Assembly (NCBI GenBank): GCA_963585895.1
Contig: OY757934.1
Span: forward strand, 31,463,923-31,527,922
Direction: 5' to 3'
Length of the DNA stretch: 64,000 nucleotides
From: Sepioteuthis lessoniana
Lineage: Eukaryota; Mollusca; Cephalopoda; Myopsida; Loliginidae
Part shown: positions 55,810 to 64,000 of the stretch, piece by piece
Position numbering within the stretch: the first letter of the stretch is position 1
How the letters are laid out: each line of letters opens with the position of its first letter
Notes under the pieces: generated by a model
The model's input: only the letters and a program-made list of their open reading frames with translations
Told to the model about the DNA's origin: nothing
Databases searched by the model: none
Program-made: the position numbers and the translations under genes

Positions 55810-57035
55810 TTTAAAATAAAAGTTGCAGCAAGTCTCTCCGAATATCAAAAGAGACTCCCATCTTTGTCAGGCAATTTGCAAACTGTTCTCACCCCCTGAT
55901 CCATTCAGTCTGGATCTTCTTTTTCATCATCATTTCCTTCACTCTGGTCACATCAACTTTCAGATGCTGGTCACCCACAAGATTTGATGATTTTCAAGTT
56001 TCTACCAGAGATGCATTGTCAGCTTTACAATGGACTTCAGACATCCTGGGTTTTCTGAATATCACTTGCAGCATGGCAGGTATCAGCTGGATTATTGCAA
56101 TGCTAGAGTCTCTAAGACTAATGGACCCTTTGTTACCTGGTCAAATTTTGTTGACGACCAGCATATATGTTCATTCTGCCACAAACAAAGATGATAGAAC
56201 CACCCTGTGAGGATCCATCTTCAAAGCTAGCATAGTAATTTTAATTTTAAAAGTGACTTATTGACCTTGAACAGTAACTTCACTTTAAGAGATTTTTCAG
56301 TATTGCTTATCCTATACACATCAAATAATACATCAGGTCAAGTCTGACTGGCTGCTTGCATCATTTGACCTTCCACTATTTTTAAATCTTTCTCCTTTTG
56401 ACTCAACTCATCATTTTCTCTTAAGGACCTTCCTTTCTTTCTGTCTATTTGGGATATAGATGAATTATATAAATTTTGGTCTATTGTAATCCCAACTTTT
56501 GTTCGCTTAACACCGATTCCCAAAACTTTGAAGGTTCCATTTTCATATGTTCCAACTCTGAATATTCTTTTTAATTCTGAGATCACATTCCTCTAAAATG
56601 TATCATTTCCACAGAATATGAAATACTCTACATGCATTGCTAGAATAGCCATCATGTTACCAGTTGTATCATGCCAAAGAAACAGTGCATTGTAATATGC
56701 ACTCACTGTTTCCTTTAGGTGAGTTAACTCATGATACATTCTCTTGTACCATGAACTAGGTATATCATTTAAAGCATCAATACATTTTTTCAGCTTCTTT
56801 GTATTGAAAACTGGACATACATTAAGTGTTGGTCTAAGAAATACCTCACTTCCCAGGATATCACCCAGCTGAAATGCTGAGGTGAAATCAAGAGTTTCCA
56901 CCTGCCATTTTATAACAGAGGCTGTTAACATAACAAGATGCATAGCTTCATAGCTGCACATTAGTCTGTTTTCAGGTAATGCAAATCTTCTTCATAACCA
57001 TGTACTATAAGGTGGAACTTCATTATCTTCATATT

Positions 57036-57853
57036 ACCCAGTCGGCTGAGGCTGTAGAATACACCGACTGCTTCTCTGCAGAGGGGTAAACCCCATCCCA
57101 CCAACGAGTGCCCTGGATATGACACTAAACAATCAGATGGGGAGGTTCCAGCAGTGCTGGAGCTTTGGGGAATGTAGAGTACCCCTCTATTGCCATTGGT
57201 CCCAGGTCCACTTTGGCCCGGAGTGGTAGCACCTGATAGGGCCCTATCTATGGGTTAAATAAAACAGCATATTAATGCTAAAATGAACTGTTTGAATAAA
57301 CTGAATAGTTTAAAATAGAAATGTTTTTGACAATTTAACTGTAAAAAAGTTAGCGACCATAGTCGAGGGTGACCCAAAGGCTCCCTTTTCAATAGCTACT
57401 ACACCAAGGTGTAGGGGAGGGCGCTACTCCATTCCCTGGATTGCTCCACTTTACCCTTGAACCGTACCTTATAATGCTGAGTGTTAAGCAAGGTGGTATC
57501 AAGTTCCATTTTTAAAGTCTTTGGTATGACTCGACCTGGGATTGAACCCAGGTCTCCCGGGCCATTGGCGAACACTCTAACCGCTGGGCCAAACTGCGTG
57601 CTTATGCTTAATTGAATTATTTGAAATAGAACTGTTTTTTTACATTAAAACTGTATTTACACTCAACTGAATTGTTACATATAACTGCTTGAATAGATTG
57701 AAATAGAAATGTTTTTGACCATTTAAACTGTGTACTTATGCTAAACTGAATTGTTTTAAAAAGAACAGATTATTTACATAAAAATGGATTTGGCATTAAA
57801 TAACCTACAAAGGTTGATATGCCATAAAACCCAACAAACCAAACCAACCAAAC
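57036..57853 (+). mobile_element. SINE-D with 15-bp TSD, inserted in the Copia fossil
   Basis: CATTATCTTCATATT at 57021-57035 is repeated at 57854-57868. Head CCCAGTCGGCTGAGGCTGTAG-type, body, internal repeats, tail (GGCATTAAATAACCTACAAA) and AACC end. It is interrupted by SINE-C. Confidence 0.93.
57345..57591 (-). mobile_element. SINE-C, full length, inside SINE-D
   Basis: GTTAGCGACCATAGTCGAGG, CTACTACACCAAGGTGTAGG, GAGTGTTAAGCAAGG, B-box complement GGGATTGAACCCAGG, head complement TCTAACCGCTGGGCC. AACTG-like words at both sides may be a short TSD. Confidence 0.88.
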
Positions 57854-58030
57854 CATTATCTTCATATTGTCTTTGAATTTTTCTGTTATCACACATCCTG
57901 TTGATATGCATTTCTCACCCATGTCAAAGCACACATTCATATATTTCATGTATTTCCATATTTTCTCGTTCTTTTTTCTTTGCATTAATCACATCTTTTG
58001 CTTGCTCTGAGTAAAACTAAATACTTAACA

Positions 58031-58343
58031 ATTTGGTGTAGTTGTTTTTCCTCTCTTCACGTCCATTCATTTTATATTCCATAACTGCATTTCTATATAG
58101 TTTTTCAATGTTATCTTTCAATTCTTTACTTTACTATTAGGACTTTTATTATTCAGACTTTTATTTTATTATTACTATTAGGACTTTTATTATGCTGTTT
58201 TTAATTTTTTTCTATCTTTTTCCTCCAAGATTTTATCTTCTTTAAAGAAATTTTATTTTCTACATTCGTTGAAATTCCACACTCTTTAATTACTTTCATC
58301 AAGTGACATCTTATAAAATACATCTTTATATCTGATCAGTATA
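58031..58343. other. AT-rich, nothing recognised
   Basis: A short repeat (TTATTAGGACTTTTATTAT-like near 58135 and 58165) only. Confidence 0.45.
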
Positions 58344-58890
58344 TGTTGTATATTGACCTTCGACCCGGCCAAACATGCCATTCCAAAGTGATGCACCGGA
58401 AGGAAGTGACACATTCCAATGGCAGTTATGCGAAGAAATCGCATCGGCGGGCTTGGCTGACAATATGGGACAAGGTAAAATCCCATGGTACAGTCATAGA
58501 CTGATGCACCGGAAGAGGTGAACTGCATGACAGTTATTTCCGCTTGATGACGATCAAACATGCCATTCCAAAGATATAGAGTGGGCGATTGAACTATTAT
58601 ATAACTCGGTGAAGACAGGAAGTCAGTTAGTTTGGAGATCGGAGAGTTTGGTGACAAGATGCGGTAGAGAAAGCCAGCATCCAGCAGAGAGCTGGGCTCC
58701 CAGGCCTCCGGTTGAGCAGCCCTGGAGAACGAGAAAGACACAACGCTGATGGCCACAAGAGTGGGGGTCAATATGTTTCACTTCTGTTCGGTCTCCAACT
58801 CCCTCTCACACACACAAACCCTTTCAAATAAAGTGAGAGGTATATTTTTCTAAAAGACTGTGTCACTCATCATCTTTATTATTGCGTCAA
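58344..58890 (+). mobile_element. LTR-4 copy 2
   Basis: Starts TGTTGTATATTGACCTTCGA. It contains CCGGAAGGAAGTGACACATT, GACAGTTATTTCCGCTTGAT and AATAAAGTGAGAGGTATATT, all shared with the inverted copy at 23680-24332. The 3' border is approximate (58889-58905). The 161-codon antisense frame inside it has no support as a protein. Confidence 0.68.
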
Positions 58891-59729
58891 TATGTATTCT
58901 GCATGTATATGTGTATATATGCATATTTATCATATATGGCATACAACATATATACTGACCTTCATTACTCAATACTTTAGCAGGACTGTACCATCCTGAG
59001 CAGTATTATCATCAATAATAAACACTGTCACCTGTCACAAACCCTTCATCAGCCTAAGTTCTTACATTAGATCTTAGTGCACTGAATTTTTTTGCTTGAC
59101 TCAGCTTCCATGCAAAACTGAGAGTTTATTCATACTGACCTCAAATACAAGCTCATTTGGGTAGGTTTGTGATTAGGTTCATGGAAGGGCTGTGCTCTTC
59201 CTGGCCCCTTCATTTGGATGGATGGACAGACCCTGATCTCCGCCTGGTGATGAATTGGTCAGAAAGATTGGAAAAGCTCATGGATGCTACTGACTTATGG
59301 TTATGAAGGAGTCTTCCATTGAGCCGGGCCACACATGTACCCCGGGTCCTTTACTGTCGTTCAATACTTCCTCTCCCGTCCACCATCCTATTCAATCTGG
59401 AAAGGGCCCTGTTCTAGTTTATCCAGGGAAATCGGGTATCTTTGCTACGTTGGTAGATCTGTCAGCTTCATCCGCCCGAAGGTAGCCCAGGAGTACTGAA
59501 CGTGGAGACATGATGCCACACTTTGCACCTCAGTTTCCTAGGTCGGATGTTCGCTTAACACAATGATGGTTGATTTCAGGAAAGAAGATGCCCAGAAAGC
59601 CTGTTTATCATTAAGAAGTGTGCACTCGAATGATGGGGAGGCCAGTCTAATGGCCAAAAAATAAGTGCCCTTTCTATTGTGAATGTCGGAATGCTCTGAA
59701 GGTTCTCTCTCAGTTGCCGACTGGTCTCT

Positions 59730-59835
59730 CTGACAGCAAGCAGTTGTCGAGCCGGGTATTATATTAAATGTCAGTCAGGAGCCCTCTTGATTAACATTTG
59801 ATATAATGCCCGACTCGACAATGGTTTGCTGTCAG
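59730..59835. repeat. 42-bp-arm hairpin
   Basis: Arms 59730-59771 (CTGACAGCAAGCAGTTGTCG...) and 59794-59835 are complementary over 42 positions with six differences. Read as plus-strand RNA, four of these would be G-U pairs and two mismatches. The loop is 22 bases. Confidence 0.88.
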
Positions 59836-61110
59836 AAATAACGTATGAGATAACCTGATCGGTGAGCTCGGTTTGATGGAAGGGGGTAGGGTTGCTTATT
59901 GTGGGCTCAGTCCCATAGGATGTGGTGTCTCAATAATGATGAGATATTGCTCACCTAGCTGGTGATCGAGAATGCCCTCTGGGTTGCCAAAAGGCTGTTT
60001 ACAGCGTGTCTAGCAGGTATGGAGGAGTCGATCTCGCAAAGTTTTCTTTCATTGTCCTGTCGTGCTGCCATTGTGCAAACTTCTTGAAGGTTACATGATT
60101 CTCATATTGAAAGGAAAATTTTTGTCCTTGAAGCCACTTCTGTGTGCAGCAATGTTGTGCCGTTGATCAACTGATCGAAATATTACGTGTTTCTCTGCTT
60201 GCTTGGCTTTATGAGAGTCAGGATAGAGACAACCTAGTAGAAGAAGTTTCATGAAGGCAAGTCTTTTTCATCCTAGACTTTAGTCGTTTTTTACAAGCAC
60301 CAAACTAAGTTTAAAATCCTGTCTGAGAGAAAGACTCCTCCCTGGTATTTGGGTAAATGTTAGGCACATGTGTTGAGTGACATGTGCCAACTTTAAATTC
60401 TATTAGGTGATTGCAAGTAAGAAGATTTTGTACTTGAAACAGCAGGGGCAACCCTTCCCAGATAAGTTAGACTAATTTTTTGTTTTTCCCTTCAAACACT
60501 GTTAGAAGACAGAAACTTGAGTTCTCCGGATATGCATAGTAGGCTCCATTTTTTTAATCCCCCCTGCACTGTTTTTTGACTGGCAAACTAGCTTTTCTGC
60601 CATTTTAGTATGTATGGTGAAGGGGCTAATTCTAACTTTCATCATTTAATTTGATAAATTGTAAAATTTTTTCCCCTTTCATTCGGACATTTTCATGGGG
60701 GATCATTTATACATATTTTATATTTTTGTGATTTTTAAATTGTTCCCCTCTTCCCCCTGTCTATGTAAATATGGGATTAGGTTAGATCTATATCGAGCGT
60801 CTGACTTGGTGACTGTAGAATGAAAGTGTTTTATGAATAATTGTGTTGTTATTGAAGCACATATTGGGTTAGTGAATGGAACTAGTTAAGTTAAAAGTTA
60901 GGATTGTGATGACCAGCCTTCCTCCATTTTTGCGGCCTCATAACAAATTAAAAAAATTTTTAACGTTATCAATTTTTTTCCCTATCAAGGGGGCTCAGTC
61001 TTCCCTGCAAGGATCAGTGTGACACTTGGTTGAGACTGCCTGATATTTCCGACTGGTGAGTGCCAGTTGGCTGAGATTGACACTTCCTTAGCTTTAGGGG
61101 GTCGTCCTCC

Positions 61111-61572
61111 CAGGCTTTCACCTGCTTGCAGGGCTCAATTTATAGCCTGGCACCCAAGGCATCCATTTTTAGGGGAATACAGACATGATCAAGGTATTTT
61201 TGGACCAGCTTCGGTTAGTACCCAGCTCCCACAATAAAAAATGCCTGGTGCCATTACTCTGTCTTGGTAGGGAAACAAACAAATACAGATTTTTCCTAGT
61301 GAGAGTGGCTGGAATGCCTGTCCTCCTAGCAGGAATGACCAAGATTCGCTTGACCCCTGAGGACCGTTTCACCAGGCTTTACCTGCTTTGCAAGGACCAA
61401 GTTCATTGCTTGGTGCCTGAGGTGCCCTATTAGGGGAATGCCACGGGGGTCAAGAATTTTTACCTCAGCCTCACATGGGTTTTTATCTATGCGAGGTCAT
61501 CACAATAAAATGGCTTTGTGTCATTTACTGACATAGCGGGGGTGTCAGTTTTTCCTACCAAGACTAGCTAGT
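61111..61572. repeat. Diverged ~262-bp tandem repeat, about two units
   Basis: CAGGCTTTCACCTGCTTGCA at 61111 and CAGGCTTTACCTGCTTTGCA at 61373 begin parallel series: TAGCCTGGCACCC / TGCTTGGTGCC, TTAGGGGAAT in both, CACAATAAAA in both, then TGGTGCCATTACT / TGTGTCATTTACT. Confidence 0.75.
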
Positions 61573-62625
61573 GTGACGGCAAATTGACTAAAATCCCAAA
61601 ACGGGACTTTATTTTTGCACGTGTGAAGACGGGGCAGGTTGGCACTTGATCCCCTATAGAATAAGTCCTCGTTCAGAGTTTTTCTCTCAGGCATATAAGA
61701 ACTGGCATATTACGTGAGGGATTAATTTAGGCCCAGACTGACCGCCGCTGGCAAGGGGTTCCAAATCTCACACTATCACACACCCACCAGGCCGCTAAAC
61801 TTCTTCCCCAAGACAATGGAAGATATGAGCCTATAGGTTTTAGTCGTAATAATATTATATTGTAGTAGTCGGCAACTCCGGTTTCCCGTGTGATATTGTT
61901 AAGGAATTAATAGGACAACTCTAAGCAAGATAACATAAGGCGAATAGAAGTTGAAAAGGAAGCATGAAGTTACAACATAGACCACGTGGTAACATAAAAA
62001 TACATGAATTCCTTTACTACAGTTATATACACTTTCAAAGTGTCAAAACATATAATAATTGGACAGTCCACGAATATAAATATCTTTTCTTGACTTTTGT
62101 TTTTCTTCAAATTGAGAGAGAGAGAGAGAGAGAGTGGTATATAAAATTTGGGTATAAAGGAGAAATGGCCCCAAAGTTACTTATCTTATTTTTCGACGGG
62201 GTTCCACTGGAGAATCTTTCTTCTTTCATGGGCTAATAGACTTTATTCTATTTTTTTTTTCACTGGCTTGAAGAACCTGGGGTCCCTCGTGTCTCAGATA
62301 TTCTTTTGTCTTCAACCCGGAATACTGGCTATGGTTCGTCTGCCCGCTACGAACCCTGCTCAAAAACTAACATTTCTTCTCGTTTTTTTCCTGACGGGGA
62401 GAAGGGTGCCACTTCCGTTTTAGGGCCCCAGCCAATCATTTGGCTTCTCTCTTCTCCCCCTTGGTGTCCGGTGACCTGAGGTTACTAAGTACCAACACCT
62501 GTTGATATCCCCTCTGTGACCTACATTCTTCCTTAACGGTCACTCTTTGACGGCTAGATACTGTCAATTCAAACACGAGGAGTAGTAATTTTATCTCCCT
62601 CCTCCCAGTGGGATATCACGTGACA
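61573..62625 (-). mobile_element. LTR-1, solo LTR (1053 bp), inverted copy, with 4-bp TSD
   Basis: Reverse complement starts TGTCACGTGATATCCCACTG and ends TTTGCCGTCACA. CTAG at 61569-61572 is repeated at 62626-62629. Homologous along its length to 3144-4183. Confidence 0.92.
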
Positions 62626-62629
62626 CTAG

Positions 62630-63143
62630 CAATATACCACTGTTAACACATCCTTATACGTCTTGTAAAATGAACCCTTTTCATTGTAAGTTACGATTCA
62701 AGTTATTATTCCAATAATCCACCCCACTATCATTGCAATATTATATTAGGATCATTTATCAATGTCCAATAACGTGAATCGACATTGAAACGAAAAAGTG
62801 TATCTGGTCTGAATCCACAACAGTGTTAATATCATTTCTAGAACTAAAACTTGTATAGTCTCGGGCAAATTGCTTAGCAGAATTAGATTTGAAACAGCTT
62901 ATTATCTTACCTTGTCTTTAATGGGATTTGGTTTATTTCCTCCTACTTCGGTACAGGTTGAAATTTTGTTTCACCTTACTACTTAATAGCAGAAACAATT
63001 TTGTATTCATTGATGAAAACACTTTCTTGAATGTTTCTTTCATTGCTATATACGCTAAAGTTGTGCAAGTCATTCTAACTAGTTTTTCGTTTTCTTCTAA
63101 TACATGAACCACATTCAAAACCAAAAAAGCCTGAACTTCTAGG
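62630..63143. other. Unclassified interval
   Basis: Nothing recognised. Confidence 0.4.
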
Positions 63144-63147
63144 AAGG

Positions 63148-63994
63148 TATAGCGAGGAATATATTATTGCGTGTGTTTAAGTGTGTGTTGGTTATGTTGT
63201 TATTCCCTCGCTAAATGTTGTTGGAAAATAAAGGAGAGAGAAGAAGTAAGATACTGTAAGGTTTTTATGATGGTTTTTAATGGCAGCACGGAATAAAGGG
63301 TTTACGTTTATGCTGCAAGTCGCGTTGGAAGGAAAGAAGTAAGGAAACGAAATGAAGTTGTTATAGAGTTGAGAAAGCATTTTAGTAGCTCAATGCCTGA
63401 GCAAAGATGTGCATCGTTAGGTTAAGGCATTATTGAATGTGTGAGTGAGATATGTCGCCATAAGTGTAGCAAAAGTCTTGTTTACTGGGTGAGGACAGGA
63501 ACGTTGTAGTCACCCATGAGTTTGTGGTTCTGGTTGTTTCGGGGAGAAGCGTGAATGTCTCCAAAAAATGTTGCCCAGAGATGAAGTAGTTGGATGTCGG
63601 AGCGAGATTTTACATCACAGTCGACATAGCCAATTTTGGGGGTGACGTAAAGTTGTTCCTGTGTGAGGTGGATTGAATTCATCTAATTCATAATCAACAG
63701 GGAACCCTTGGTCTAAAAGAATAGACTCAAGAGATCCATAGATTAGATGGTTTTCCTCATGGTGGTGTAATGCTGCTGCTGCTGCTATTAAAGAGCAAAC
63801 AGTAAGACGTCTGTCCTTATTGAAGAGTTCTGAGGAAGAGAAAGTGTTTGGCGGCTTTCTCCAATTTGGTGCTGCCCGGAAAGATCGTCCGGATGAATAG
63901 GATAAGTCATCCTGATTGGGTGAAAATATGCGTCGACCCTAACGGTCGAATTAAATTACGCGCCAAACAAAAATACGAAATTCTTTTTGATACA
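63148..63994 (-). mobile_element. LTR-2-related solo LTR (847 bp) with TSD
   Basis: Reverse complement starts TGTATCAAAAAG and ends CTCGCTATA. AAGG at 63144-63147 is repeated at 63995-63998, extendable to AAGGTA. Shared with the LTR-2 element: TTTGGCGCG.AATTTAATTCGA, CACCCAATCAGGATGAC, TTTTAGACCAAGG and TATGAATTAGAT. It confirms the LTR ends inferred at 4952-7355. Confidence 0.88.
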
Positions 63995-64000
63995 AAGGTA

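Larger units (their letters stand above)
55810..58030 (-). pseudogene. Copia-type retrotransposon pol fossil (RT to RNase H)
   Basis: Minus-strand fragments in Copia pol order. Start of RT beyond the SINE (~58010-57869): CISTGCVITEKFKDNMK. After the SINE: FHLIVHGYEED, then an open stretch at 56961-56593 with HLVMLTASVIKWQVETLDFT and YHELTHLKETVSAYYNALF. The YVDD-type box is degraded to HVEYFIFCG. An open stretch at 56586-56338 follows with ISELKRIFRVGTYENGTFKV and GITIDQNLYNSSISQIDRKK. RNase H-like remnants run to ~55810 (TKGPLVLETLALQ, EQFANCLTKMGVSFD). Stops, frameshifts and the lost aspartates of the active site show it is dead. Integrase, gag and LTRs were not found. A SINE-D (holding a SINE-C) splits it. 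Confidence 0.87.
58906..61572. other. GC-richer unclassified block, no gene found
   Basis: Clearly richer in G and C than the rest of the window from about 59150. No domain or motif could be read on either strand, and every frame is short. It holds a strong inverted repeat (59730-59835) and a diverged tandem repeat (61111 onward). It could be the non-coding interior of an unrecognised retroelement or a unique intergenic or intronic segment. Confidence 0.5.

Noticed and set aside
58286-58771. 161-codon minus-strand frame
   Set aside because: It lies antisense in LTR-4. The corresponding region of the other LTR-4 copy does not keep the frame.

Overview
This is a eukaryotic, AT-rich, repeat-saturated stretch with no host gene that I can support. 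No open reading frame looks like a native gene: every recognisable protein match is a decayed transposon fragment. Several features together suggest an invertebrate, most likely a cephalopod mollusc such as an octopus. There are dense tRNA-derived SINEs that share a central domain, tRNA-Trp-primed LTR elements, several mariner families, and long TA, CA and GATA tracts. The organism call is inference from repeat style, not from a marker gene.

I named the families for this window. SINE-A, SINE-B and SINE-C have tRNA-like heads. SINE-D has a head starting GCCCAGTCAGCTGGGGC, an internal array of ~50-bp repeats and a 3' tail it shares with SINE-A. LINE-X and LINE-Y are 3' remnants of non-LTR retrotransposons. 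LTR-1 to LTR-5 are long terminal repeats, mostly solo. Five mariner groups (M1 to M5), one hAT-type MITE and one Copia pol fossil are also present. Many insertions are delimited by exact target-site duplications (TSDs), so their borders are known to the base.

Layout. 1-3.1 kb: SINE-D, a LINE-X split by SINE-A, and a minisatellite holding SINE-C. 3.1-7.4 kb: a solo LTR-1, then a complete two-LTR non-autonomous element with a tRNA-Trp-like primer site. 7.4-11.7 kb: SINE-D copies, repeated LINE-Y tails, LTR-3. 12.7-15.8 kb: a split LINE-X, a SINE-D with a triplicated head, and mariner M1 inside SINE-A. 15.8-21.4 kb: mostly unclassified AT-rich sequence. 21.4-26.5 kb: LINE-X with a hAT MITE, GATA repeats, two inverted repeats, LTR-4. 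26.8-31.9 kb: nested SINE-D and SINE-B, a mariner hit twice by SINE-D, LINE-X. 32-38.4 kb: SINEs next to TA tracts, an inverted SINE-B pair, mariners M3 and M2. 38.5-43.4 kb: a 99% identical 0.44-kb duplication, mariner M4, and a three-level SINE nest that contains a chimeric A/B SINE. 44-50.4 kb: mariner M5 and many SINEs. 50.7-54.35 kb: a SINE-D-like copy whose tail runs into ~3 kb of degenerate CCAAT/TTAACC-type repeat. 54.7-58.9 kb: mariner M2, the Copia fossil with nested SINEs, LTR-4. 58.9-64 kb: a GC-richer unclassified block with a strong hairpin, an inverted LTR-1, and a solo LTR related to the two-LTR element.

Nothing here works as a pathway. The interactions are between mobile elements: nesting order, exchange of modules between SINEs, and conversion of element parts into tandem repeats.
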